Part shown: piece by piece, positions 1-7,093 of the stretch | Numbering within the stretch: position 1 is the stretch's first letter | Layout: each line of letters opens with the position of its first letter | Source of the DNA: Pseudomonadota bacterium | Lineage (GTDB): Bacteria; Pseudomonadota; Gammaproteobacteria; Burkholderiales; Burkholderiaceae | Direction of reading: 5' to 3' | Length of the DNA: 8,123 nucleotides | NCBI GenBank assembly: GCA_021778935.1 | Contig: JAJYBQ010000103.1 | Location: 1 to 8,123 of the forward strand | The notes under the pieces: model-generated | Told to the model about the DNA's origin: nothing | Database searches by the model: none | Seen by the model: only the letters and a program-made list of their open reading frames with translations | Position numbers and translations under genes: made by a program

Positions 1-374
1 CGGACGTCCTCGCGCAGGTGGCGGCGCTGCGCGGGCGGCGCGTCGGCCGCGGTCACCAGGATGCGGCCCGGGTGCTCCCGCACCTCGTTCTGGCGGACGA
101 AGAGGGCGGCCTGCGCGGCGGCGTCGTAGCCGTGCACGTCGTCGTCCACGAGCACGCCCGGAGTGCCGCGCAGGGCCGCGAGGAGGTGGCTGCGGCCGCT
201 GCCTTGCGGCCCCCACAGGTGCAGGAACTGCGGGCCGCGTCCGGCCTGGACGTCGCGCAGCGCGGCGAGCGCGGCGCCGTTTTCGCCCGGCACGAAGTTG
301 TCCAGCGTGGGGGCGGGCGGACGGAGCAGGTCCAGTGCATATTGGTGCGGTCGGCGCTGGGGTGCGGATTCCAT
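1..374 (-). CDS. hda: DnaA regulatory inactivator Hda, N-terminal part (runs off the left edge)
   Basis: The reverse strand reads open from an ATG at 372-374 to the window edge, giving 124 complete codons. The N-terminus matches the Hda/DnaA-related signature: a short glutamine/leucine-rich start, then [11 protein letters not shown] at about residues 22-32. A P-loop GPQGSGRS follows at 55-62, with Arg in place of the usual Walker A Lys, as is also seen in E. coli Hda. VLVDDDV at 74-80 is the Walker B strand, and [10 protein letters not shown] at 105-114 fits the sensor-1 strand. In the family, Hda with the DNA-loaded sliding clamp stimulates ATP hydrolysis by DnaA and so limits re-initiation of replication. 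The stretch between Walker A and Walker B is only about 12 residues, clearly shorter than in E. coli Hda. The C-terminal AAA+ lid is outside the window. No convincing Shine-Dalgarno is visible. The gene is divergent from purM with a 78-base gap. Confidence 0.85.
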   Translation of the reverse strand, partial: MESAPQRRPHQYALDLLRPPAPTLDNFVPGENGAALAALRDVQAGRGPQFLHLWGPQGSGRSHLLAALRGTPGVLVDDDVHGYDAAAQAALFVRQNEVREHPGRILVTAADAPPAQRRHLREDV

Positions 375-404
375 GGCGGGGTCCGGGCGGTGATGGGGCG
401 CGGG

Positions 405-410
405 TACAAT
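405..410 (+). promoter_or_regulatory. Candidate -10 element (TACAAT) for purM
   Basis: TACAAT matches the sigma-70 -10 consensus at five of six positions and lies 42 bases before the purM ATG, in the hda/purM divergent gap. No good TTGACA-like -35 box sits 16-18 bases upstream, so activity is inferred from the -10 and its position only. A very similar context (a TACAAT in GC-rich DNA) recurs before ridA. Confidence 0.45.
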
Positions 411-452
411 CCGGGCCTTCCCAAAAGAGCCGGTAGTTTACGGAAACGCGAC

Positions 453-1508
453 ATGTCTTCCGCGCAGGATTCCCGTTCCAATGCTCCCATGACCTACGCC
501 GGTGCCGGTGTTTCGATCGACGCCGGCGATGAACTCGTCCGACGGATCAAGCCGCACGCCGCGCGTACGATGATTCCAGGCGTGCTGGCCGGGATCGGCG
601 GATTCGGCGCGCTGTTTCAGATGCCGGCCGGGATGCGCGAGCCGGTGCTGGTGAGCGGAACCGACGGCGTCGGCACCAAGCTCAAGCTGGCGTTCACGCT
701 CGACGGCCACGACGGGGTGGGGCAGGATCTCGTCGCAATGAGCGTCAACGACATCCTGGTTCAGGGCGCGCGTCCGCTGTTCTTTCTCGACTACTTTGCC
801 TGCGGCCGCCTCGACGTCGCGGTGGCGGAGCGCGTGGTGGCGGGAATCGCCCGCGGCTGCGAACGGGCGGGTTGCGCGCTGATCGGCGGTGAGACGGCCG
901 AGATGCCGGGGATGTATCCCGACGGCGAATACGACCTGGCGGGGTTTGCGGTGGGCGCGGTGGAAAAATCGGCCATCATCGACGGTTCAACCATCGGCGA
1001 TGGCGATGCCGTGCTCGGTCTGGCATCGAGCGGACCGCATTCCAACGGCTATTCGCTGGTCCGCCGCATCGTCGAATCCGCCGGGGCCGACTATCAGGGC
1101 GATTTCCACGGCGGCACCCTGGCGCAGGCGCTGCTGGCGCCGACCCGCATCTACTGCAAAGCGGTGCTGGCGGTGCTGGATCGGGTGCCGATCAAGGGCA
1201 TGGCACACATCACCGGCGGCGGCTTGCTCGAAAACATTCCGCGGGTGCTGCCGGAGGGCACGCAGGCGGTGCTTCAGCGCGACGCCTGGACGCGCCCGGC
1301 GATCTTCGACTGGCTGCAGCGCGCCGGGCGGGTGGACGATCAGGAGATGCACCGCGTGTTCAATTGCGGCATCGGCATGGCGATCATCGTTGCCCGGGGC
1401 GATGCGCAGCGCGCGCTCGCGGAGTTCGCTGCGCTGGGCGAAACCTGCTGGGAAATCGGTTCGATCCGCGCCCGCGCCGCCGATGCGCCGGCGTGCGTGG
1501 TGGCGTAA
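453..1508 (+). CDS. purM: Phosphoribosylformylglycinamidine cyclo-ligase (AIR synthetase)
   Basis: PurM closes the imidazole ring in de novo purine synthesis, converting FGAM and ATP to aminoimidazole ribonucleotide, in the cytoplasm. The predicted 351 residues match the family's usual length of about 345-350. Family motifs in order are [14 protein letters not shown] near 15-28, the ATP/phosphate-binding [12 protein letters not shown] at 68-79, [11 protein letters not shown] at 96-106, [12 protein letters not shown] at 144-155, the glycine-rich [11 protein letters not shown] at 192-202, and [12 protein letters not shown] in the C-terminal half. The ATG at 453 is preceded by GGA nine bases upstream. 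An ATG at 489 (before TYAGAGV) would also keep the whole domain, so the first 12 residues are less certain. The open frame continues upstream of 453, but that part only mirrors hda and is not coding here. The gene stops 23 bases before the end of convergent miaA. Confidence 0.97.
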   Translation: MSSAQDSRSNAPMTYAGAGVSIDAGDELVRRIKPHAARTMIPGVLAGIGGFGALFQMPAGMREPVLVSGTDGVGTKLKLAFTLDGHDGVGQDLVAMSVNDILVQGARPLFFLDYFACGRLDVAVAERVVAGIARGCERAGCALIGGETAEMPGMYPDGEYDLAGFAVGAVEKSAIIDGSTIGDGDAVLGLASSGPHSNGYSLVRRIVESAGADYQGDFHGGTLAQALLAPTRIYCKAVLAVLDRVPIKGMAHITGGGLLENIPRVLPEGTQAVLQRDAWTRPAIFDWLQRAGRVDDQEMHRVFNCGIGMAIIVARGDAQRALAEFAALGETCWEIGSIRARAADAPACVVA

Positions 1509-1515
1509 ACGCGCG

Positions 1516-1532
1516 GCGACCTTCCGGGTCGC
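1516..1532. terminator. Candidate bidirectional hairpin between purM and miaA
   Basis: GCGACC (1516-1521) and GGTCGC (1527-1532) form a perfect 6-bp GC-rich stem with a 5-base TTCCG loop. It starts seven bases after the purM stop codon and touches the last base of the miaA stop codon. As a palindrome in a convergent gap it could serve both transcripts. There is no T-run on either side, so intrinsic termination is unproven. Confidence 0.4.
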
Positions 1533-2455
1533 TAGCGCCGGTCCGCGATTTCCCGTTCCAGTTCCGGCAGCGCCGTCTCTGCGAACGGATCGATTTTTCG
1601 TGCGTCGCGCATCGAGCGCAGCCAGGTCATCTGGCGTTTGGCGAGCTGGCGGGTCGCCGCGATGGCGGCCGCGCAAAATTGCGGGAACGGAGTTCCCTGC
1701 TCCAGATGCTCCCATGCCTGCCGGTAGCCGACGCTGCGTAGCGCCGGCAGATTCGCGTGCAGGTCGCCGCGTGCCCGCAGACGCCGCACTTCGTCCAGGA
1801 ATCCCTGTGCCAGCATGGCGTCGAACCGCGCTGCGATCCGCTGGTGCAGGACGGCGCGATCCTCCGGCAGGAGCGCGATGGTCCGCACCGCGAGCGGCGT
1901 GCGGTGCGATTCGCGCAACAGCTCCGAGAGCGGACGCCCGGCGGCTGCGAACACTTCGAGCGCCCGGCCGATGCGCTGGCGGTCGTTGGGCGCCAGCCGC
2001 GCCGCAGTTTCGGGGTCGACCGCGTGCAGGCGCGCATGGAGCGCGGGCCAGCCGAGGTGCGCGCCTTCGCGTTCGATGGCTTCCCGGACCGCCGGGTCGC
2101 TCGACGGCAGCTCTGCCAGTCCTTCGCGCAGTGCCCGCGCGTACATCATCGTGCCGCCGACGATGAGCGGCACGCGTCCGCGCGCCCGGATCTCGCCGAC
2201 CGCGCGTTCGGCATCGCGCAGAAACTCGGCGGCCGAGTAGGGTTCCGACGGATCGCGGATGTCGAGAAGATGGTGGGGAACCCGGGCGCGGTCCGCGGCA
2301 TCGGGTTTGGCCGAACCGATGTCCAGTCCGCGGTAGACCTGCGCCGAGTCGATCGACACGATTTCCGCATCGTGCACACGGGCCAGTTCGAGTGCGAACC
2401 AGCTCTTCCCGCTTGCGGTGGGGCCCAGCAGGAGAATGGCAGGCGCCGCGCTCAT
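1532..2455 (-). CDS. miaA: tRNA dimethylallyltransferase MiaA
   Basis: MiaA transfers a dimethylallyl group from DMAPP to N6 of A37 in tRNAs reading UNN codons, the first step of ms2i6A formation. The predicted product has 307 residues, close to E. coli MiaA (316). Near the N-terminus [11 protein letters not shown] carries the P-loop (GPTASGKS at 11-18). [18 protein letters not shown] (34-51) contains the conserved catalytic-site Asp36. [18 protein letters not shown] and IVGGTMMY (98-105) follow. Near the C-terminus [14 protein letters not shown] matches the family's tRNA-binding R-x-x-AKRQ-T-W-R motif. I chose the ATG at 2453-2455: it overlaps the mutL stop as ATGA and places the P-loop at the usual distance from the start. 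The open frame extends 24 residues further upstream, but only inside mutL. The gene is second in a mutL-miaA operon and convergent with purM. Confidence 0.97.
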   Translation of the reverse strand: MSAAPAILLLGPTASGKSWFALELARVHDAEIVSIDSAQVYRGLDIGSAKPDAADRARVPHHLLDIRDPSEPYSAAEFLRDAERAVGEIRARGRVPLIVGGTMMYARALREGLAELPSSDPAVREAIEREGAHLGWPALHARLHAVDPETAARLAPNDRQRIGRALEVFAAAGRPLSELLRESHRTPLAVRTIALLPEDRAVLHQRIAARFDAMLAQGFLDEVRRLRARGDLHANLPALRSVGYRQAWEHLEQGTPFPQFCAAAIAATRQLAKRQMTWLRSMRDARKIDPFAETALPELEREIADRR

Positions 2456-4365
2456 CTTCCGCGGAGGAACATCCGGTCCAGATCCTCCATGCCGACCTGC
2501 ACCCAGGTCGGGCGCCCATGGTTGCACTGGTCGGCGCGCTCGGTCCGCTCCATGCGCCGCAGCAGGGCATTCATCTCATCCAGCGTGAGGCTGCGGTTCG
2601 CCCGAACGGCCGCGTGGCAGGCCATCGTCGCCAGGAGCTCGTCCCGATGCTCGGTGCAGCCGCGCTCCGAGCCGGTCTCGCGCAGTTGTGCGAGCACGCC
2701 GCGCACCAGGGCCGGCGCGTCGGAATCGGTGAGGGGCGCGGGAACGGCGCGCAGGGCCAGCTGGCCGGGGCCGGCAGGATGCAGGTCCAGGCCCATGCGG
2801 GCGAGCGCGTCGGCGTGGTCCTGCGCAGTCGCAATATCCAGGGGATCGGCGCGGAAGACGTGGGGGATCAGGAGTTCCTGCCGCAGCGGGGTATCGGCAT
2901 TCCAGGACCGCTTGAGCTCTTCATAGACCACGCGTTCGTGGGCGGCGTGCATGTCGACGATGACCAGGCCACGGTCGTTGCGGGCGAGCACATATACCCC
3001 GCCGAGTTGCGCGATCGCGTATCCCAGGGGCGGGGCGAGGGAGCCGGATTCGGCGGCGCCATTTGTCACCGGTGCGGCGTATTCCGTCGGTTCCGGCTCG
3101 CGCGCACCGTCTGCCGGCAATCCGCCGTCCCCCGCCAGCATGGCGTCGATGCGCGCCCGGATCGCCGCCGACGGCGCGGTGCGGGAGGCGGTGCGCGGGG
3201 GGAGCCATGCAGAGTCGTCTGCCGCCGACGCGGGCGCCTGCAGGCTCAGGGCGAGATCGGCCTGGCGCGGCGTCGGCAGATCGGGCGCGCGCGGCGGGGC
3301 GAACCCGGCGGGGTGCGCCGTCGCCGGGTTCGGGACTGCCGCCGCGCCGGAGGGCGCGAGCGCACGTTCGACCGCCTTGCGCACGAATTCGTGTACGGCC
3401 GAGCTGTCGCGGAAGCGCACCTCGCTTTTCGCGGGATGGACGTTCACGTCCACCGCGCTCGGGTCGATCCGGAGGTACAGGCAGTAGGCCGCTTGGGCCG
3501 ATCCGTGCAGTACGTCGGCGTAGGCCGCGCGCAGCGCGTGGGTGAGCAGTTTGTCGCGGACGTAGCGGTCGTTGACGTAGAAAAACTGCGCGTCGCCGCG
3601 TGCGCGGGCCGCGGTGGGGGCGCCGACCCAGCCGCGCAAGGCGATGGCGCCGGCGATCGGGCCCGAGCCGTCCGGATCGACGGCCGCATCGACCGCTCGG
3701 GCTCCCGCCGCAAACCCTTCCGGCATCAGGGCGGCGGCGCGGTCGCGCAGCGAACCCGCCGGCGCGTCGAGCAGCCGCCGGGCGTCGTGCCAGACCTGGA
3801 ACGAGACGCCGGGGTGGGCCGCGGCGACGCGCTCGACGATCGCCGCGCAGTGCGCAAGCTCGGTGGCCTCGGAGCGCAGGAACTTGCGCCGTGCCGGGGT
3901 GGCATGAAAGAGGTCGTGGACCTCGATGCGGGTTCCGGGATTGCCGGCGGCCGGTTCGACGACCCCCTCGACGGAATCGATCCGCCATGCATGCGCTGCA
4001 TCGGGTGTGCGCGAAACGATGGTCACGCCGGCGACCGAGGCGATCGCCGCCAGCGCCTCGCCGCGGAAGCCGAGGGTTCCGACGTGTTCGAGGTCGTCGA
4101 GGCTGGCGATCTTGCTCGTCGCGTGCCGCCGCAGGGCGAGGCCGAGCTGATCCGCCGCAATGCCGCTGCCGTCATCGGACACGGCGATCCGGCGCACGCC
4201 GCCACCCTGCAGGCGCACCTCGATGCGCCGCGCACCGGCGTCCAGGGAGTTTTCGATCAACTCCTTGACGACCGATGCCGGGCGCTCGACGACTTCTCCT
4301 GCCGCAATCTGGCTGATCAGGACGTCGGGCAGGACCCGGATCACGCGGGCAGGGGAATCGGTCAT
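2452..4365 (-). CDS. mutL: DNA mismatch repair protein MutL with endonuclease motif
   Basis: MutL couples MutS mismatch recognition to strand incision and excision. The 637-residue product starts with the GHKL ATPase: [20 protein letters not shown] (20-39, with catalytic Glu35 and Mg-binding Asn39 by alignment to E. coli E29/N33), DDGSGI (64-69), TLGFRGEAL (97-105) and ATPARRKFL (155-163). [12 protein letters not shown] (307-318) ends the N-terminal region. A Pro/Ala-rich linker covers about 335-440. The C-terminal domain carries [12 protein letters not shown] (471-482), fitting the metal-binding endonuclease motif DQHA(X)2E(X)4E with Met for Gln. ACHAAVRAN (582-590) and CNHGRPTW (614-621) match the further C-terminal motifs of endonuclease-type MutL. 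The protein is therefore probably a nicking MutL. The ATG at 4363-4365 fits the family start and lies six bases after a TATAAT. No Shine-Dalgarno is visible. miaA follows with a 4-base overlap. Confidence 0.97.
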   Translation of the reverse strand: MTDSPARVIRVLPDVLISQIAAGEVVERPASVVKELIENSLDAGARRIEVRLQGGGVRRIAVSDDGSGIAADQLGLALRRHATSKIASLDDLEHVGTLGFRGEALAAIASVAGVTIVSRTPDAAHAWRIDSVEGVVEPAAGNPGTRIEVHDLFHATPARRKFLRSEATELAHCAAIVERVAAAHPGVSFQVWHDARRLLDAPAGSLRDRAAALMPEGFAAGARAVDAAVDPDGSGPIAGAIALRGWVGAPTAARARGDAQFFYVNDRYVRDKLLTHALRAAYADVLHGSAQAAYCLYLRIDPSAVDVNVHPAKSEVRFRDSSAVHEFVRKAVERALAPSGAAAVPNPATAHPAGFAPPRAPDLPTPRQADLALSLQAPASAADDSAWLPPRTASRTAPSAAIRARIDAMLAGDGGLPADGAREPEPTEYAAPVTNGAAESGSLAPPLGYAIAQLGGVYVLARNDRGLVIVDMHAAHERVVYEELKRSWNADTPLRQELLIPHVFRADPLDIATAQDHADALARMGLDLHPAGPGQLALRAVPAPLTDSDAPALVRGVLAQLRETGSERGCTEHRDELLATMACHAAVRANRSLTLDEMNALLRRMERTERADQCNHGRPTWVQVGMEDLDRMFLRGR

Positions 4366-4371
4366 GGCGGG

Positions 4372-4377
4372 ATTATA
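4372..4377 (-). promoter_or_regulatory. Perfect TATAAT just upstream of mutL
   Basis: Read on the minus strand, 4377 to 4372 is TATAAT, a full match to the sigma-70 -10 consensus in otherwise GC-rich DNA. Only six bases separate it from the mutL ATG. A start about seven bases downstream of the hexamer would fall on or next to the A of the ATG, giving a leaderless message for mutL-miaA. No TTGACA-like box lies at the expected distance (CCACCA at a 17-bp spacer). The GTG at codon 8 is an alternative start that would give a leader of about 20 bases. Confidence 0.5.
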
Positions 4378-4382
4378 GGAAG

Positions 4383-4418
4383 CCGGGAACCCGGTGGTGG
4401 CGCGGGGCGGCAGCCGCC
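4383..4418. repeat. Two short inverted repeats between divergent mutL and dedA
   Basis: CCGGG-AA-CCCGG (4383-4394) and GGCGGC-A-GCCGCC (4406-4418) are near-perfect palindromes with tiny spacers. They sit in the 164-base divergent region, upstream of both the mutL TATAAT and the dedA candidate -10. They could be protein-binding sites or chance products of GC-rich sequence. Confidence 0.3.
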
Positions 4419-4445
4419 GGTCTTTCCTCGCGCGTTCCGCTGGGG

Positions 4446-4451
4446 TATATT
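4446..4451 (+). promoter_or_regulatory. Candidate -10 element (TATATT) for the dedA-regulator pair
   Basis: TATATT matches the -10 consensus at five of six positions and lies 78 bases before the proposed dedA TTG start. At a 17-bp spacer the upstream hexamer is TTTCCT, a poor -35. It is the best AT-rich hexamer on the plus strand in this gap, and would give a leader of about 70 bases. Confidence 0.4.
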
Positions 4452-4514
4452 GGAGCCTACACTTCGCCTGGGCGCCGATTGCCGGCTGCGGTCGGGCGGC
4501 TCCTCGTCCCTCCC

Positions 4515-4520
4515 GGTGGG
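4515..4520 (+). promoter_or_regulatory. Shine-Dalgarno-like GGTGGG supporting the TTG start of dedA
   Basis: GGTGGG ends nine bases before the TTG at 4530-4532. No in-frame ATG lies between the upstream stop and the conserved part of the protein, so this purine-rich site helps choose the TTG at 4530 over an earlier in-frame TTG at 4479. Confidence 0.45.
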
Positions 4521-4529
4521 AATTCCGCT

Positions 4530-5186
4530 TTGTCGCACGTCAACTGGTTCGATCTTTTCCGTTCGATCGATCACTTCCTGCTTTCGGTGGCACAGGGCCA
4601 TGGCCTGCTCGCGTATGCGGCCCTCTTCGCCATCGTGTTTGCCGAAACCGGGATTGTCGTCCTGGCGTTTCTGCCGGGTGATTCGATGCTGTTCATTTCC
4701 GGCGCGATGTCGGCTGGCGGGACCCTCCATCCGGTGCCGCTGGTTCTGACCATCGCGTTGGCCGCCGTGTTGGGCAATGCGCTCAACTTTTTGATTGGCG
4801 CCTGGTTCGGTCACAAGATCTACGGTGGCACGATTCGCTGGATCAATCGTCATGCACTCGACCGCACGCACGCGTTTTTCGAACGCCATGGCGGCAAGAC
4901 CGTGGTCGTCGCACGATTCATTCCTCTGGTGCGCTCGTTTGCGCCGCTCGTCGCCGGCGCGTCCGGCATGGCGTCGCATCGTTTCCACCTCTTCAGCGTG
5001 GCCGGTGCGGTGCTGTGGAGCGCGCTGTTCATCGGCGGCGGGTATCTGTTCGGCAACGTCCCGCTGATCCGCGATCACCTTGGGCTCGTACTCCTGGTCG
5101 GCTTGTCCGGGGCGTTCGGTCCCGTAGTCCTGATGACCCTTTTGCGACTGGTGCGCCGCTACCGCCTGGACACCCCAGCCGCCTGA
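4530..5186 (+). CDS. DedA-family (SNARE-associated/VTT domain) inner membrane protein
   Basis: The predicted protein is 218 residues, the usual DedA size. Conserved DedA features are visible: an early FAETGIVVLAFLPGDSMLF stretch (about 37-55) with the acidic residue and the F-x-PG-x-(S/D) element, then a long hydrophobic segment LVLTIALAAVLGNALNFLIGAWFG, then FFERHGGKTVVVARFIPLVRSFAPLVAGASGM with the family's R-x-x-P-x-x-R and AG-x-x-x-M signature. Hydrophobic spans follow toward the C-terminus (about 160-205), and the tail is basic. DedA proteins are polytopic inner-membrane proteins implicated in envelope homeostasis, proton-motive-force maintenance and lipid-carrier or phospholipid movement; the substrate cannot be read from the sequence. 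The start is probably TTG at 4530, as no upstream ATG exists. The stop TGA shares its A with the ATG of the next gene, suggesting translational coupling. Confidence 0.9.
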   Translation: MSHVNWFDLFRSIDHFLLSVAQGHGLLAYAALFAIVFAETGIVVLAFLPGDSMLFISGAMSAGGTLHPVPLVLTIALAAVLGNALNFLIGAWFGHKIYGGTIRWINRHALDRTHAFFERHGGKTVVVARFIPLVRSFAPLVAGASGMASHRFHLFSVAGAVLWSALFIGGGYLFGNVPLIRDHLGLVLLVGLSGAFGPVVLMTLLRLVRRYRLDTPAA

Positions 5187-5845
5187 TGGAGCCGTCGGGC
5201 CCTTTGCCCTCCGGCGGCGTATCGCGCACGGTCCTGCTGGTCGATGACCACGACCTGATCCGCTTGGGAATCGAGTGCTTGCTGCGAAGGCTGGACGGGA
5301 TTTCCTGTCGCGTGCTTCAGGGGCGGTCGATCGCAGAGGCGAAGGATCAGTGTGCGGCGGAACCGCAGATCGATCTCATCTTGCTCGACCTGAACGTCTG
5401 TGACGCCAAGGGGTTGCAGGGCCTGCGCGTGATGCGCGAGGCATTTCCGACCATCCCCGTGGTTGTGCTGACCGGGACGCAGGACGAATTCGTCGTCCGG
5501 CAGGCGCGCGCGATGGGCGCACGCGGGTATCTGCTGAAGTCGTGGAGCCCGACGCGGTTGCAGAACTCGTTTACCCGGGTGCTGCTGCATCCGGCGGAAG
5601 CGGTCGGCGGGGATCCGGCCGATCTCCATGCGATTCCGCCCGCCGGCGTGCCGCCGCGCCAGCGGGTCGCGGAGCTGGGGACGCGACATGTCGAAATCCT
5701 GGAGCTGATCCTGTCGGGCTGCAACAACCGCGAGATCGCCAGCGCCACCGGGCTTTCGGTGGGGACGATCAAAAATTATGTTTCGGACATCCTGCTGACC
5801 CTGGATGTACGTTCGCGCGGTCACCTGATCAGTCTGTTTCACTGA
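5186..5845 (+). CDS. NarL/FixJ-type response regulator (REC plus LuxR HTH)
   Basis: The predicted 219-residue cytoplasmic DNA-binding regulator has the normal two-domain length. The receiver domain (about 14-135) has the acidic pair Asp20-Asp21 in LLVDDHD, the phospho-acceptor Asp68 in LILLDLNV, Thr96 in VVVLTGT and Lys118 in GYLLKS, so the phosphorylation site looks intact. A Pro/Gly-rich linker covers 136-160. The C-terminal LuxR-type helix-turn-helix (about 164-216) has LGTRHVEILELILSGCNNRE, then IASATGLSVGTIKNYVSDIL with the typical turn and recognition helix. The start ATG overlaps the dedA stop (TGATG), so translation is probably coupled to dedA. The 3' end overlaps the convergent histidine kinase gene by 17 bases. 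Target genes and signal are unknown. Adjacency makes that kinase the likely phosphodonor (inference). Confidence 0.93.
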   Translation: MEPSGPLPSGGVSRTVLLVDDHDLIRLGIECLLRRLDGISCRVLQGRSIAEAKDQCAAEPQIDLILLDLNVCDAKGLQGLRVMREAFPTIPVVVLTGTQDEFVVRQARAMGARGYLLKSWSPTRLQNSFTRVLLHPAEAVGGDPADLHAIPPAGVPPRQRVAELGTRHVEILELILSGCNNREIASATGLSVGTIKNYVSDILLTLDVRSRGHLISLFH

Positions 5846-7049
5846 ACAGGCGGAGGGCAGCGGGTGCCCGCCTGGCTGGTGCCCTCCTGTTTCGCATCTC
5901 GACATCGGGGCCGCGTGGGAGGGTGACGGCGAACACGCTGCCGCGTCCGGGCTCCGAGCGGAGCGCGACCGGCGCCTGCAGGGCGCCGGCCATCCGGGAC
6001 ACGATGTTCAGTCCGAGGCCCGTCCCCGGACTGCGGTCCGCAGACGGAGCACCCCGGTAAAACTCGTCGAAGATGCGCTGGTGTTCGTCGCGCGGGATAC
6101 CGGGGCCGCTGTCGCGCACTTCGATGCGCACACATCCCGAGCCGGCACGGCGGCAGACGATCTGTACGCTGCCCCGCAGCGTATAGCGCAATGCGTTGTT
6201 CACCAGGTTGGCGAGAATCCGGCGCAGGATGGCGGGATCGCTCACCACGGTTTTGGCGGTATGGGTCACCCGCAGGCGCAAGCCGCGCTCCCGCGCTACC
6301 GGACCGAATTCGGTTCCCAGGTCGCGAAGCAGATCGCCCGCCGGGAAGGTCTGCACGTTCGGATGGAGTGCTCCCGAATCGAGGCGGTAGACATCAAGCA
6401 GCGAATCGAGCAGCGCAGTCATCGACGTCGTCGCCTGGTCGACTCGGTCGCAGAGCAGAAGCGCTGCCGGATGCGCCAGATTGCGTCGCAGCGCCGTGGA
6501 AATGAGTTCGATCGCATGCAGGGGCTGGCGCAGATCGTGGTTCGCCGCCGCGAGGAAGCGGGATTTCGCTTCTGCGGCGGCTTCTGCGGCCTCCTTCTGT
6601 GCCTGGATCCGCTGGGTCTGGCGCAGCACGCGGTTGTAATCGCTGAGGTCGGTGATCGTGACGACCAGGGTCAGGCGCCCATCCACTTCGAGTCTGCGCC
6701 CCGCGATATGGGCATCAAAGTTCGTTCCATCCTTGCGCCGTCCGATGACGGTATACGGTGCGACCGACTTGCCGGCGATCCGCTCGCGCAGGCGTTCGGC
6801 GACCAGATTCCGGTACTCCGGTTCGACCATGTCGAGGACCGGGATCGTCAGCAATTCCTCGGGGCTGCGACCGACCAGTTCGGCGAAGTACGGATTGGCG
6901 TAGAGGATGCGCTGGTCGACGACATCCAGGACGAAAAGCCCTACCTGCGCTTCATGCAGTAGCGCCGGGCCGTGCCGGGCGAGCAACTCGGCGGGCGCAT
7001 ATGGCCGCCCGTCTGTCTCGGCTTCGGTGGCACCCTGCTCGTCGCACAT
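5829..7049 (-). CDS. Soluble PAS-domain sensor histidine kinase
   Basis: From the ATG at 7047-7049 the product has 406 residues and no membrane span, so it should sense a cytoplasmic cue. A PAS domain covers about 28-138 (GLFVLDVVDQRILYANPYF to YTVIGRRKDGTNFDAHI). An Ala/Glu/Lys-rich helix, probably a coiled coil, follows at 138-165. The HisKA H-box FLAAANHDLRQPLHAIELI places the phospho-acceptor at His171. The HATPase has N-box ANLVNNALRY, G1 DSGPGIP (313-319), F-box IFDEFYRG (326-333) and G2 GTGLGL (342-347). A basic Arg/Ala-rich tail closes the protein; no receiver domain is attached. The frame is open to a TTG at 7068-7070, which would add seven residues. Neither start has a Shine-Dalgarno. 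The PAS ligand cannot be read: no heme or flavin motif is evident. It is convergent with the NarL-type regulator, its likely partner, and lies 112 bases downstream of the HAD gene on the same strand. Confidence 0.93.
   Translation of the reverse strand: MCDEQGATEAETDGRPYAPAELLARHGPALLHEAQVGLFVLDVVDQRILYANPYFAELVGRSPEELLTIPVLDMVEPEYRNLVAERLRERIAGKSVAPYTVIGRRKDGTNFDAHIAGRRLEVDGRLTLVVTITDLSDYNRVLRQTQRIQAQKEAAEAAAEAKSRFLAAANHDLRQPLHAIELISTALRRNLAHPAALLLCDRVDQATTSMTALLDSLLDVYRLDSGALHPNVQTFPAGDLLRDLGTEFGPVARERGLRLRVTHTAKTVVSDPAILRRILANLVNNALRYTLRGSVQIVCRRAGSGCVRIEVRDSGPGIPRDEHQRIFDEFYRGAPSADRSPGTGLGLNIVSRMAGALQAPVALRSEPGRGSVFAVTLPRGPDVEMRNRRAPARRAPAALRLFSETD
5845..5891 (+). terminator. Candidate hairpin terminator after the response regulator, inside the kinase 3' end
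   Basis: GGAGGGCA (5852-5859) pairs perfectly with TGCCCTCC (5880-5887). The outer arms AACAGG (5845-5850) and CCTGTT (5886-5891) can extend or compete with the stem through a 3-base bulge. The interior holds a second small GCGG-GTGC-CCGC stem (5860-5871). The repeat begins on the last base of the regulator stop codon and is followed by a short GTTTCGC, not a real T-tract. On the other strand it encodes the kinase's Arg/Ala-rich C-terminal tail. Confidence 0.45.
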
Positions 7050-7075
7050 CGGTTTTCGGGGGGAGGCCAAGCGTG

Positions 7076-7093
7076 TTGGGGAAATTGGGGAAA
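7076..7093. repeat. Tandem 9-bp duplication upstream of the kinase
   Basis: TTGGGGAAA occurs twice back to back (7076-7084 and 7085-7093), a few bases upstream of the kinase's possible TTG start. On the kinase strand it reads TTTCCCCAA twice. The 91-base gap 7071-7161 also has an AT-rich island (about 7126-7160) unlike its surroundings, which probably contains the kinase promoter, although no clear -35/-10 pair is visible. Confidence 0.5.

Noticed and set aside
18..452. Upstream extension of the purM open frame to position 18 (145 extra residues)
   Set aside because: It is the antisense of hda, is low-complexity Arg/Ala/Gly-rich, and PurM proteins start near residue 1 of the 453 start.
987..2570. 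A 527-codon minus-strand open frame across purM and miaA
   Set aside because: It runs antisense to purM and in another frame of miaA, both confirmed by motifs, and its composition is Arg/Ala-rich shadow-like.
2392..4749. A 785-codon open frame on the plus strand
   Set aside because: It lies opposite mutL, which has full family motifs; the plus-strand translation shows no recognisable domain and reflects high third-position GC.
6081..6962. A 293-codon plus-strand open frame
   Set aside because: It is the complement of the histidine kinase, whose PAS, HisKA and HATPase motifs are clear.
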